NCBI GenBank assembly: GCA_037447655.1 | Contig: JBBHKE010003535.1 | Span: forward strand, 62,001 to 126,000 | Origin: Zygnema cylindricum | Taxonomy: Eukaryota > Streptophyta > Zygnematophyceae > Zygnematales > Zygnemataceae | Direction: 5' to 3' | Length of the DNA: 64,000 nucleotides | Part shown: in pieces, positions 11,301 through 20,932 of the stretch | How positions within the stretch are numbered: the stretch's first letter is position 1 | Layout: every line of letters begins with the position of its first letter | The notes under the pieces: generated by a model | Seen by the model: the letters and a program-made list of their open reading frames with translations, nothing else | What the model was told of the DNA's origin: nothing | Databases searched by the model: none | Made by a program: the position numbers and the translations under genes

Positions 11301-14300
11301 TGATGGCAGTGATCCATTGGCTGCTCTCTGGGGTATTTATGGTCTCTAAGTATGTCTGAGGTTCATCTGGGTGAGACAACTTTGTAAGTTGGTTATTTAC
11401 TTGTCTTTCTTGAAGTCGTTTACTACCTCTTCTTCCTCCTTCAAAATCTGACGCCGGTATAGAAAGCATCCTCGGTTTTCGTTTAGGAAGATTTTCAACT
11501 CCCCTGTCTTCCAATTCAAGTAATTGCACGTCGTCTTTGGGCAGGTTGTGGAAGGCTTTGGAGTGGTGAAGGCCATCGAGACTTTGGGAAGTCGAAGTGG
11601 AGAGACTTCCCAGGTCTATTTCTATTGCCTTTTCTTTTTCCTTAGTTCCTTAAAACCCAACAGTTTTTTACAAAGAAAACTTGAGGATGAATGACCTTGG
11701 TGGGAATCCTGGAGGCCTGGGTTCAAGGCTCGGCTTTTTTCTACTTTGTCCGTTTGTTTTCCACTCTGGTCCTTTTTTTCATAACTTTCATGGGCGGTTT
11801 CTCTCTGTTTCTTTCCCTTGGAGAGTTTTATGGGTGGTTTTGTCCGTGTCTCTCTCTGTTTTTTTTTCTTTGTTAAGTTTTTTGCGTGGTTTTGTTGATT
11901 CTTCTCTCTGTCTCTTTCCTTGGTAATTGGGTGGTTTGGTCCATTCTTCTCTCTGTTTCTCTCCTTTATAAGTTTTTTGGGTGGGATTTTCCGTTCTTCT
12001 CTCCGTTTCTTCTTTTATGATTTTTTTGGGCAGTTTGGTCCATTCCTCTGTTGGTTGCTTTTTTTTATAACTTGTCCAATTCCCCTCTCTGTTTCTTTCC
12101 TTAACGAGTTTTTTGGGTAATTTTGTTCGTTCTTCACTCTGTTTCTCTCCTTTCATGTGTTTTTTTGGTCCATCCCTCTCGTTATCGCTTTCCTTTGTAC
12201 CTTATCCATTTCCCTCTCTGCTCCTTTCCTTTGTAAGTCTTGTTGGGTGGTTTGGTCTATTCCTCGCTATTGCTTTCCTTAATAGCTTGTCCATTCCCCT
12301 CTCTGTTTCTTCCCTTATGAAGTTATATGGGTGGTTAGGTTCGTTCTTCTCTCTGTTTCTTTCCTTAAATAAGTTTTTTTCCTTAATAAGTTCTTTTTCC
12401 TTGAAGTTTTTTTTCTTTAATAAGTGTTTTTGGGTGGTTTTTTTATGGCAGGATGTGATGATCTCAGACTGTGGAGTGCTGCCTGCAGGGCCCTCGGCTT
12501 GTTTGTCCTCAGGTATAAATTTTGCATTTTTTTGCATTTTTTAGTGTTTATTATTGGTTTTTAACATCGTTAACCTATGAATAGCTTTGAAAGCGGTATA
12601 TTTTTCTATCCTGTGTGATAATACACTTTTTTTACAGTTGAATATGTGTACGGTACGGGGTGACCTCATATAGTGTTTCCGTACCTTTCTGCACATGAAA
12701 ACTTGAGGTTTGGAATCATTCATAATTCTTAACTCTTAATCTCTTTCTCATTTTTTTTTGGTTTTTGTTTCTTTCATATAACGGATCCCATTATCTACTT
12801 TCGTCTCTTTGTCGTTCCCAAGTCGGTTACTATGGCAATCTGTTTTATCTTCGAAAACTTGCAACATTTTTTTTGCTGTGAATAGGATAACGATAAATTT
12901 GCATATATCTCATAATCTTTACAAATAATAACTTTTTGAATCTTTTTAATCCTTTAAAATCTCTTAAAAAAGTTCTGATGGAAACCCATTTAGAGTGCAG
13001 TGAAAGGCAAAATAAGTGAAACATGAGACGAAAGTAACAAAAACTAAGGGGAACAAAGGACAAAGGGGATACTGAAACTCATAATTTAAAAAAAAGAAAT
13101 GACAAAAAAAACAACAACTGGAAAAGGAATAAAAAGAAACCCAAGAACCCAATAATTCAACCAACTTTTAACAAACCCAAAGCTACCCCAATTCGAAATT
13201 TTGAACCAAAAATAGTGTCTCTCTTAAGAGGGCCATGGAGCTCATGGGCTTGAAGGATATTGAAATCGTTTCTCCCTCCCCCCCTCTCCCTCCCTCCCTC
13301 TCTCCCCCATTTTCTCCCCTTCTCTCCCCATCTCTCTCTCCATCCCTCTCCCCTTCCCTCCCTCCCCCCTCCCCTCCTCCTCCCTCCATTTCCTTCCATC
13401 TCTTTCCCTTCTCTCCCCTACTCCCCATCTCTCCCTCCATCCCTCTCCCCCTCCCTCCCTCTCCCGTCCTCTCCCTCTCCCCCTCTCCCGCCCTTCTCTT
13501 CTTCTCCCTCTCTCCCTCTTACCTCTCTTCCAGAGTCTGGAAGGCATAAAAGTATCCCGAAAGAATTGGCGGTTCAAAAGCCTTTGTGGGCCGAAAACAG
13601 TCTCGGGGGTTTAGCCTCGTCAGTATCCCAAGGACGATTTAAGGCTCCCAAAATGACTGTCAGGTGACTTTTCTCTTTCTCGTTTCCCTTCTGTCTTCTC
13701 GCTTCTCGCTTCTCCCTTCCCTCTCCTCTTGTTTCTCTTCTCTCCTCTTTCTTCTTTCTTCTTTCTTCTTTTTTCCCGCTTCTCTCGTCTCTCGTCTTTC
13801 TTCTCTCTCCTCTCTTCTCCGTTCTCTTCTTTCTTCTCTCTTCTCTTCTCTCTCCTCTCTTCTCTGTTCTCTTTCTCTCTTCTCTCGTCTTTCTCCTCTC
13901 TCCTCTCTTCTCTCTTCTGGAATGGTTGATTTTCTCAACTCATTTTTGGAGTGATTGATTTGAGCTCCTCGCTTTCCATTCGATCATTTTGTTTTGTAAA
14001 ATCCGTGCTTCGTCGCTTTCTGAATATGAACAAGACAGAGTTTGTAAGGCATTCAAGGAGAGTAGGATCTCTTCTTTCTTGATTGGGTTTCTATGTCTCG
14101 GTAGGAGGATTCTTAAATAGGATAATCAACATTTTTGAAAGAAGGATTTTACATAGAAGGGTGGTGATACAAAGGAGGACGAGCATATGTACTTATATAG
14201 GATGGTCAGCATAAACTGACACAGGAGGATCAACATATGCTTGTCTAGGACGATCACTATACACTTATATTGAAATGACAACCTTTACCAATATTTGAGG

Positions 14301-14732
14301 ATGGTATCATTTTCTGAAAGGGTTGGGATGTTGATTGATTTTTTGTTGTCTGTATTTGGGAGATACAGCCCATTTGGTGGTAGGAGGAACCCAACGACGA
14401 CCTCCGCCTTCTGTTTAAAGGTGAGTCTTGTGACGAGGGAAGGAGAAGAAAGAAGAGGAGAGGAAGGAGGAAGGAGGAAGGAGGAAGGAGGGAGGATGAG
14501 GATGAACAAGGAGGGAAGGAGGAAGGCGGGAAAGAGGAAAAGAAGGGGAAAGGAGGGAAGTAGATGATGTTGTTTATCGCTCATCACCATCGGTTAATGA
14601 ACGATTCGAGCTGTAGTTTGACAAGTTTGAATTTTGACGATGCTGTTTTTTTTTTTTTTTTTTTGGCAGGTGAATATCCCTATGGCAATTTGCAGTGGCC
14701 CTCCTGTAGCAAAAGCCTTTTTGCTAGGATAG
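4228..14732 (+). CDS. Cyclophilin-type peptidyl-prolyl cis-trans isomerase (9 exons, 291 aa)
   Basis: Catalyses cis-trans isomerisation of peptidyl-proline bonds. Exons by reading frame and GT-AG sites: 4228-4398, 4801-4921, 6828-6923, 7191-7266, 8406-8505, 9345-9405, 13534-13663, 14363-14420, 14670-14732; phases join without a break. The cyclophilin fold spans about residues 30-205. All the usual active-site residues are visible: Arg89, Phe94, Met95 and Gln97 in [15 protein letters not shown]; Ala135 in [15 protein letters not shown]; Phe147; Trp155 and Leu156; His160 in GRHVVFGQV. The Trp predicts cyclosporin binding (family knowledge). There is no signal or transit peptide. After [10 protein letters not shown] comes a basic, low-complexity tail of about 85 residues with no family I recognise. 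The ATG at 4228 is the first in frame after the upstream MITE. Intron 6 is grossly rearranged: exon 6 and most of exon 5 recur at 12452-12512 and 11527-11613. The domain is certain; the last three exons are less so. Confidence 0.88.
6029..6142. repeat. Small hairpin element in cyclophilin intron 2
   Basis: A 114-bp inverted repeat. GTGCAAAAGGTATGGAAACA at the left pairs with the complement of CCCATATCTTTTTGCAC at the right, around ATTATATGTGGTT / AGCCACCTATAGT. Half-copies of the same end occur at about 5120-5155, 5430-5455, 9550-9590 and in its duplicate at 12650-12700, and at about 17360-17400. It is therefore a small dispersed family. Confidence 0.55.
7676..8110. repeat. TATATACATACA-type microsatellite in cyclophilin intron 4
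   Basis: About 430 bp of alternating purine-pyrimidine sequence built from TA, CATA and TATATACATACA units, ending in a pure (TA)n block near 8030-8078. Translation in any frame gives Ile-Tyr-Thr or Tyr-Ile-Cys repeats, which explains the long open frames here. None is a gene. Confidence 0.9.
8315..8402 (+). repeat. (CT)n tract feeding the exon 5 acceptor
   Basis: Nearly pure TCTCTC/CCCC sequence running up to the CCCCAG acceptor of exon 5 at 8406. It acts as an unusually long polypyrimidine tract on the coding strand. Copy 2 of the duplicated segment begins inside exon 5 and so lacks this tract. Confidence 0.75.
8419..9834. repeat. 1.4 kb direct duplication, copy 1 (exon 5 part, intron 5, exon 6, start of intron 6)
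   Basis: This segment recurs almost letter for letter at 11527-12940. Visible differences are few: a T/A at about 8565, a one-base difference in the T-run near 8870, and a small T-run/AG change near 9640. The left neighbour of this copy is native exon 5 with its acceptor. The right neighbour is the copia fragment. The body of intron 5 (8540-9340) is CT-rich, with a loosely repeated TTCTCTCTGTTTCT phrase. Confidence 0.92.
9835..11526 (-). mobile_element. Ty1/copia pol fragment (reverse transcriptase and RNase H), no LTRs
   Basis: Reads on the minus strand from the start of the RT domain ([20 protein letters not shown]) through an [12 protein letters not shown] segment to the RNase H region ([19 protein letters not shown]) and the pol end ([10 protein letters not shown]). 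Stops and missing bases break it into at least three frames (11137-11529, 10713-10979, 9813-10496), so it is dead. Both ends lie inside pol; no LTR, primer site or gag is present. It sits exactly between the two copies of the 1.4 kb cyclophilin duplication. Confidence 0.9.
11527..12940. repeat. 1.4 kb direct duplication, copy 2 (exon 5 3' part, intron 5, exon 6)
   Basis: Starts inside exon 5 at CACGTCGTCTTTGGGCAGG, so the exon 5 duplicate (11527-11613) lacks its first 13 bases and its splice acceptor. The exon 6 duplicate (12452-12512) keeps both splice sites intact. The right neighbour is native sequence leading to exon 7. Because exon 6 is 61 nt, using both copies in one transcript would shift the frame. 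Confidence 0.92.
13262..13530 (+). repeat. Polypyrimidine (CCCTCTCC) tract before exon 7
   Basis: About 270 bp of almost pure C/T sequence immediately before the TTCCAG acceptor at 13533. A second C/T tract, 13667-13915, follows the exon 7 donor, so exon 7 (130 nt) is an island between two pyrimidine blocks. The many frames rich in Ser-Pro or Arg-Glu here are products of the tracts. Confidence 0.8.
14430..14560 (+). repeat. GGAAGGAGGA purine tract in cyclophilin intron 8
   Basis: A/G-only low-complexity sequence just after the exon 8 donor at 14421. Its strand bias is opposite to the C/T tracts upstream. Nothing coding. Confidence 0.7.
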
Positions 14733-15172
14733 TAAAAAACATTTTTTTTTTTTTTTTGTCTTTTAGCCTTTTTGGCTTCTTGCCTTTTTGTTTTTGAAAG
14801 ACTACTTCGTTTCTTTTTTTTAAAGGGGAGGAGATGTTTGTATTTACCCTTAGTTTAGTGTGGATAGACAACATTTTTGGAAAGTGAAAAAAATGTTTAT
14901 GTTTTCGTACTAAATACCGTAACAGGTTTTAATTTTCCTGTTGCAATTTTGTTAGGAGGTAGAGAGATACAAAGGTATTTTGGTTCCGTTTAATGACAGG
15001 TGATAATCGACTTTTGTTCGGAAACCGTTCTGTGTGACAAGTTCTTTGTGCTTTCTGTGTTTCGGAGATGTTTGAATAGATTTGTGGATATGACTAAATG
15101 TCACGCAATTGAAGATGTAATCCATTGGTGAGGGTGAAATTTGACGAAGTTTGAGTTGGTTTGGGTTAGTAG

Positions 15173-15262
15173 TTGGTTAAGTCGGTTAAGTTGGTTAAGC
15201 TGGTTAAGCTGGTTAAGCTGGTTAAGTTGGTTTAATTGGTTAAGTTGGTTAAGTTGGTTTAG
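15173..15262. repeat. GGTTAAGYT tandem repeat
   Basis: About ten tandem copies of a 9-bp unit (GGTTAAGTT / GGTTAAGCT, one copy TTTAATTGG). It lies about 440 bp downstream of the cyclophilin stop codon, in its presumed 3' flank. Confidence 0.85.
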
Positions 15263-15417
15263 TTTTCCTTCGAATATATGCCCAAAAATAGCAGTAGTGT
15301 GGTTTGAAAGGACTCAACTAATAGAGAACATCAGATAATGGTAAAAGTTTGTTAGAAAGCACGAAAAATACAAAGATTCTCTCAGATCTGAATACTAAGA
15401 GCAAGTGGAATACAAAG

Positions 15418-15562
15418 TGGAGGGAGAGAGGGAGAGAGAGGGTGAGAGAGGGAGAGAGGGAGAGAGAGCGAGAGAGAGGAGAGAGAGAAAGAGGGAGAGG
15501 GAGAGTGAGAGAGGAAGGGAGAGTGAGAGAGGAAGGGAGAGGGAAAGGGAGAGGGAGAGGGA
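15418..15562. repeat. GAGAGGGAGA purine tract
   Basis: Low-complexity GA-rich stretch. The Arg-Glu-rich frames on one strand and Ser-Leu/Pro frames on the other come from composition and are not genes. Confidence 0.85.
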
Positions 15563-16419
15563 ATGGACGGTGCAGACGACGTCATTATTGGAGATAGCGA
15601 CTCCTGGATGTTTGAATTGTTGACACCAGGAAAGGTGTGGGTTTTCGAGGACCGATTGTGAAACAGAATGAGTATTGTGCTAACTAACAAAATACAGACA
15701 TGAAAAAAGGTGATGTTAAAGAGGCTCGGTAGAAAGCCTACGAAACAATGAAAGCTACAGCCTAACTTGTGTAGCACATACTGTTTATGGTGGTTTTTAA
15801 ACTCATTTTTCTTATTCGTTTTGGTTTTTAAACCCATTATTCTTATCCATTTTGGTTTTTAAGCTCATTATTCTTATTCGTTTTCTTTTCAAAATTTTCC
15901 TAGCAAACATATAAAATTATTCCTCCGACAGTTTGCGATGTAAATTTTTTGATAGTTATCTTTGAATTGGAGGTATTGAAATTGTTGGAAATACATTGTT
16001 GAATCGCACGAAATGAAAATAGGACAGGTGTGCACGGGGAAAAACTGATGGAAGTGGCAAAAAAACATGAAGGCTAACAGCTAAAAACGCTAATACTGTG
16101 TACATTTAAACTGTTGTTTTTGGGGAATGTATAAAGGATTATGTGCAGCTGCCCTCTTCAATGATCTACAATGTTAAGTGCGTTTTCCATGTACATTGAC
16201 TTTCAATACCTGTTAGCCGCCGGAAATAGCGGGAATATTGCTTAGTATAAAGCAAAATAAGCGTAAAGTAACCAGAAATACTGTTAAATGTTAACCTAAT
16301 TTTTATGTTGCACTTTGAAAAAGTACTGATGCAACGATACAAAGCTGACACACAGATGGGCGTTAAAGTGCCGAAATCATTCTTAATGTTTTTTTTTTTT
16401 TTTTGACAAAGATACATAA

Positions 16420-16489
16420 AATAGCGTTATCAAAACTAAATAAGCGTTTACCCTAATTTTTCTTAACACTAATAACGACGAGAGGTGTA
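16420..16489. repeat. Family A MITE, right-end remnant
   Basis: Matches the right arm of the family: ATAGCGTTATCAAAACTAAA followed by TTCTTAACACTAATAACGAC and a damaged GAGAGGTGTA terminus. I cannot place the left end. Confidence 0.5.
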
Positions 16490-16683
16490 GTTGACTGTCA
16501 GCCGTTAGGTCGGCTGAACAGAGGAGGAAATGCCTCACTACCTCAGATATTTACAGGTATATTTACTGTATAAATAAATAAAGTTCTGCATGCCTCCCTA
16601 GGATATTTAATGGTTTATAATTAATGTGGACGGCTTTCTCTAATCTAATGTATTTCTCTACTGTAACGTATCCCAGAGTACTG

Positions 16684-16903
16684 TACAAGGTTTATTGTTA
16701 TTAGTGTTAATGTTTTTTCTGCCACTCAAAACATATTTTTGCACACCTGTCCAATGTTTGACTGGAAACTGGCAAACTGCCAATTGGACGGTGGGAATCT
16801 TGCGTTTCAATCGCAACCATCGGATTAACAGTCTGCCACGTGTACACGGAGAAGATGTTTTAAGTGGCGAAAAGAATCAACACTAATAGCGGTACACGGT
16901 GTA
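16684..16903. repeat. Family B MITE, near-complete
   Basis: About 220 bp. Left arm ATTGTTATTAGTGTTAATGT with CCACTCAAAACAT; right arm AGATGTTTTAAGTGGCGAAA, then CAACACTAATAGCGGTACAC and GGTGTA. The two arms pair over most of their length. It looks much like the copies at 3927 and 26973. Confidence 0.7.
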
Positions 16904-17757
16904 CTCTGGTATAGGAATGTCTAGGCTGTCCTGTATGCGTTACGACAAAGACTAATATTACAGTGGTCCTAAATGCGCTTTACTCTTCCACTATATGAAA
17001 TTCTGGTTTTTTGCTGTCCAGTCATAAGCTCCAAATAGGGAGTTTGCAGACCATTGTACCATAATTAGACAAGTTTCTATCTGGTAATGAAATTGTCAGA
17101 CTTTCTGCAAACTTTACACTTTGTAATGTCTATTTGAGTGCAATGCAGAGTACTTACAATAGTTTACAATGTTTCCATTTTATTTTTGGGAGGGATGACT
17201 CTCTCATAACGAAGTATTCACATAATGCCAGCATAATGCTATTTGCTACGACATATTACCAGCATAGACCAAATGTACGAAAATCGTTGGAAATGTTATT
17301 TACGGTCACTCCATAGTACTTTTATTGTACGGTTATTTCGAGTATAACAAGCGCATGGTATGGGAAACCATATATACTGTTTCCTCAAATGTTTTCGTAC
17401 GTTTTGAACTATGATAATAAGCCATAAAGCCAATAGCACTAGGAAAAAAGTAGCAAAAAAAAAAGAAGAGTAGCAATGATTTTGACATCATATCACAATA
17501 CCTATAGCACACTTCAAAACTGGAAGCTTAATTCTTCTGAATTTTAAATCTTTTAAGCACTAACAAGTAAATGCTCTTTGTCATTAAACCATTGTACAAC
17601 ATGTGAGGTTATGTACAATGCCAATATTTGTAGAAACAAGAGATTTGGAAGTTGAATTTACATCATTCCTTACATGTCCGTACATGTACCTTTTCCTGTA
17701 CATTCATTGCCCTACACAAATAGTGTACACAAATGGAACTCGACAGCTTTACTGTCA
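16904..17757. other. Gene-free stretch between cyclophilin and the KH gene
   Basis: No supported gene. It holds a half-copy of the small hairpin family near 17360-17400 (ATGGGAAACCATATATACTG). The short frames lack codon bias or recognisable motifs. Confidence 0.5.
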
Positions 17758-17772
17758 CTTCTACTACCACTG

Positions 17773-17815
<43 letters not shown>

Positions 17816-17893
17816 CACTAATACTATTACTACTGCTGCTACTCCTACCAATACTATTACCACTATTACTACCACTAATACTACTACTATCGA
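17758..17893. repeat. (CTA/TAC)n microsatellite
   Basis: Trinucleotide repeat of TAC units with scattered CTG, CCA and ATT variants. It produces poly-Tyr, poly-Leu and poly-Val frames that are not genes. An AATAAA hexamer follows at about 17924. Confidence 0.9.
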
Positions 17894-18221
17894 TTGCCCC
17901 TGAATGTGATTATGCAAATACTGCAATAAAGCAGTATGCCGTAGCTTCTTGTAAACAAATTTGCCATCCAGGCTGCCGTTTCACAAAAAAAAAAGCAAAA
18001 GGAAAAAAAAAAAAAAAAAAACTACGCTTTATCCGGACACAATATCAAAATTTGAGTCTATTTCAGAGTGGATGCACAGAGAACTATTGTACCTACATGC
18101 TTAACTGCTCTAAATGATCGAAATTAAAGATCGAGAAAGATCATATGTCATGAAACTTTGCAGAATAATCAGAGTTGTTGTTCCCTTTCTTTCGTGCCTT
18201 TTTTTTTTTTTGCAGTTTTCT

Positions 18222-20031
18222 TCAAATCCCGAGCTTTGAAGAAGCCTCACTTGGGAGTGTCAAAGGGATATGGACAGAACCGACCATAATTGTTTGGTCA
18301 TTAAGCGTCGAAAGTTCTGGTTCAAGCTGAAAAACAAAGGAAAACGTCCAACAAAAGGGAAAAAAAATAGAATATTGTCAGGTTTCTGTGAACAAAAAAT
18401 CTCAATAAGAAGAGAAAGCAGAGAAAATAGCACATTAGAGGACATGTGGTTCGAACTTCAACAATTTTCCACGTTTATTGATTCAAAACAGTAGCAACAT
18501 GAGAATCTTGTTCATTGATTCCTCAAAGGGCTCTTGTACATGGCCAACTCACCTTGGAAGTGACAGCTGTCGGTGCCTTTTTCATTAATCGAGCTTGTCC
18601 TTGGAAATCCTTGAATTGCTTCTTGCAGAGTTTCACTGGAGACTGGAAAGAGTCACTGATTTGCTGATAAGGTTGCGGCATTGCATTAATGTCACGTGAC
18701 ATAAGAGGCATTCCTAGCATTGATCGAGAAGCAGTTTGCAATTTCTCCTCTGAGAGTTTTTTTCCACGACTCTGTTTCTTGGAATCTGATATGTTTAAAG
18801 TCAAAGTCAACTGTTGAGTCAGATGTGAAGCTGCACCGACTGCCAGGAGATCAGTTGTTGCCTTCTTGTCAATTCTTGGAGGAGGACTCGGTTCGATCAA
18901 AACTGGAGAACTTTTTTGATCAGGAGAACTTTCTTGTTCAGTATCTCTTAAAATGGCGACATCATCTAGACTAGTACAGTTCTCCAGCTTGTCCGTACAA
19001 TTTTTTACCTTTTTCGCCTCCTGTGATTTCGAATTAGTTATCCTACAGTTGTTAATGTTCTCTGATTGGACGACGCTGCTGAGGGATTCCTGCACAGCTG
19101 TAGCTGTTTTCCTTCCTGGTAATATTTTCTTTTTCATTTGCTGAGATAAGTACGATTCTCCATTATTGTTAATTATAATAGGCACTCTTGCAACTTCCTC
19201 CGCCTGAGCCATTAATAAGCTCTGTCGGTGGTCCACTGCTGCCAGCTGGCGGAGAAGCATCATTTTTTCTTGTGACAGGCTGGCTTGTGCCATGTGAAAA
19301 GCGTGAAGGCCTCCGGGAAGCATGGGCTGATGACGTGGCATCACGTCGTAGGGAAGGGTGACAGGAGGAGGAGGAGGAAGACTGGTCAAGTTGCTCATCC
19401 GTAGAAAAGGTGCAGAAGGTACGAAATGTACAGAAGGTACTGAAGGCACAAGAGGTACAAAAGGTACATTTACTGGAAGTTGGATGTTGTTGTTGGTCAA
19501 ACTATCCTTGCCGAGAAGGATCGCCGAATCTTCCAGAGGAAGCTGGGAGATGGGAAAAAAACGAGCGCAGGCGCCATTTTTGGAGGGAGGGCGAAAATGG
19601 AAAGCAACACCGTCGATTATGGAAACGAAATCGGACGGTTTGATGCAAACGTTGTTCCGTTTCAGTGCCACGTGGCTGTTGAACTTCTCAACTGCGCGTT
19701 CCATGATGGACAAAGCCCTTTCAGTTTCCAGCCTGTCAGGGGACCGGATTTGGAACCAGCGAACTGGCACACCATCAGAATGCCACGTCCCCTGACGTGA
19801 GCTGACGTCAGCACCTGTGACAGCGACAATATCACGAACGGAATCTCCATTTTCTCCCAAGATGTATCCAGCGGCAGTCCACGTCACGTAGACATCTGCC
19901 ACGTGGAGTTCTTGGAGAACAGGGGAGGCTGGAGAGGATCTGAGGGTAGCCCAGCGATGGACGACCAGGATGCGATGATTCTCCAGGAGAATCAACGGGA
20001 CGGTTGAAGCAGGAGGATGCTCTTTTGCCAT
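18222..20031 (-). CDS. Protein with a single KH-like RNA-binding domain (2 exons, about 527 aa)
   Basis: Probably an RNA- or ssDNA-binding protein; I do not recognise the family. Exon 1 is 20031 down to 18553, ending in AAG|GTGAGT. Exon 2 is 18326 down to 18222, after a strong TTTGTTTTTCAG acceptor, in phase, ending in TGA. Without splicing the frame stops a few codons on, at 18523. Start choice: the frame also extends to a GTG at 20052, but the first ATG is at 20031. Residues about 44-115 look like a KH domain, with the GxxG loop as Gly59-Glu-Asn-Gly62 (YILGENGDSVRDIVAVTGAD). Residues about 190-212 contain tandem Val-Pro-x repeats, and a run of six prolines follows. The C-terminal half is polar and probably disordered, with no catalytic motif. 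The upstream region is CT-rich with G-boxes. Gene reality is well supported by length, splice sites and domain; the function is not known. Confidence 0.75.
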
Positions 20032-20053
20032 GGTTGATATCTTCTCTGTCACT

Positions 20054-20132
20054 TCCTCTTTCTCTCTCTCCTCTCTCTCTCCTCTCTCTCTCCTCTCTCT
20101 CTCCTCTCTCTCTCCTCTCTCTCTCTCTCTTG
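20054..20132. repeat. (CTCTCTC)n tract in the KH gene 5' leader
   Basis: Near-perfect tandem CTCTCTCT-CCTCTC units right upstream of the KH gene ATG, read as GA-repeat on the coding strand. Such tracts are common at plant transcription starts, so a role in the leader or core promoter is plausible. Confidence 0.8.
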
Positions 20133-20436
20133 ATTATTTCTGGTACTTTTCCTCTTATATCAGTTCCCTCTCAACTCTCTTTCCTTCCTCCTCTTTTCTT
20201 ATCTTCTGGTAGCTCTACTCCCCCAGCTTCCTTCAGCTCTCTCTTCGTTGTCTCTCTCTTTTTCTGTCACTTCTTCTTTTAGCTGCGGACTGCAGTGGAG
20301 CCCAACGTGCGTTTGAACTTTGAAGTTTTGAATTTGAGCGCAGTTTTGCACTTTTGAAGGTTTGAAATTGCCGCCCGGGTGCCGCCCGTTGAAAATATTG
20401 TTTTTCAGAAAGAGGTCCACGTCATCAAGAGTACAA

Positions 20437-20573
20437 TCTATAAAACGCCACGTGGTAAAGGTACAGGTAGGATGTACGGCAAAATTGGTTAAACGAAGAT
20501 CGCGATGTACTTGTTTAATATTTAAACATTACAAGATATTAAAAATCACATGCTTAAGGAAGGCCACGTGGCC
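20437..20573. promoter_or_regulatory. Two G-boxes and a TATA-like motif upstream of the KH gene
   Basis: CACGTG at 20449-20454 (inside GCCACGTGG) and at 20565-20570 (inside the 12-bp palindrome GGCCACGTGGCC), about 420-540 bp upstream of the KH gene start. TATAAAA lies at about 20440 on the plus strand. G-boxes are known bZIP/bHLH sites in plants. Which gene they serve is inference. Confidence 0.4.
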
Positions 20574-20744
20574 GAGGTACATCTTCACTGTACAGCTAAA
20601 ATGGGTTTATTGAAAATCGCAGTGTATATATTTTTACTTTACGGCATTTTGAAAAGGAGTAACGGACATTACTTTAGCGCCATATCTGGAGCTGATCGTG
20701 GTCGTTCGATCAGATGATAGATATTCTTGAGTGCAGAACCGCTT

Positions 20745-20932
20745 CAATGCCCATTGCTATCGCAGTTAATCACACTAGTTCAAGTGAATGCATTTTCGAT
20801 TAAAAATCATAAATCAATGTTAGCAGCGCTTTTTAGGTGATGGCCCATAATAAGCCACGTTATGTAACATATTTAGCGTAGTAAGCCCAATTTAGCGTTA
20901 GCGACAATTTCTCTTTTCATAACGCTAATTAG
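20745..20932. repeat. Family A MITE, degenerate
   Basis: Carries the family layout, with CCCATTGCTATCGCAGTTAA at the left, AAATCATAAATCAATGTTAG and ATAAGCCACGTTA inside, and CATAACGCTAATTAG at the right. The terminal ACACCGC has decayed. The copy at 32397 is closest. Confidence 0.5.

Noticed and set aside
9835-12940. Reading the 1.4 kb repeats around the copia fragment as LTRs
   Set aside because: The repeats contain host cyclophilin exons with splice sites, lack TG...CA ends, and the pol fragment between them is incomplete at both ends.
13157-13954. Pro/Ser- and Arg/Glu-rich frames around 13.2-13.9 kb
   Set aside because: Composition products of C/T tracts flanking cyclophilin exon 7.
18217-18292. 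Possible plus-strand exon after a TTTTTTTTGCAG acceptor (reading FFKSRALKKPHLGV)
   Set aside because: The same bases are better explained as the last exon of the minus-strand KH gene, which has a matching donor, acceptor and phase. No plus-strand gene precedes it.
20032-20052. Longer KH protein starting at a GTG at 20052
   Set aside because: Nuclear genes start at ATG. The in-frame ATG at 20031 is the first one, and the bases before it belong to the CT-rich leader.
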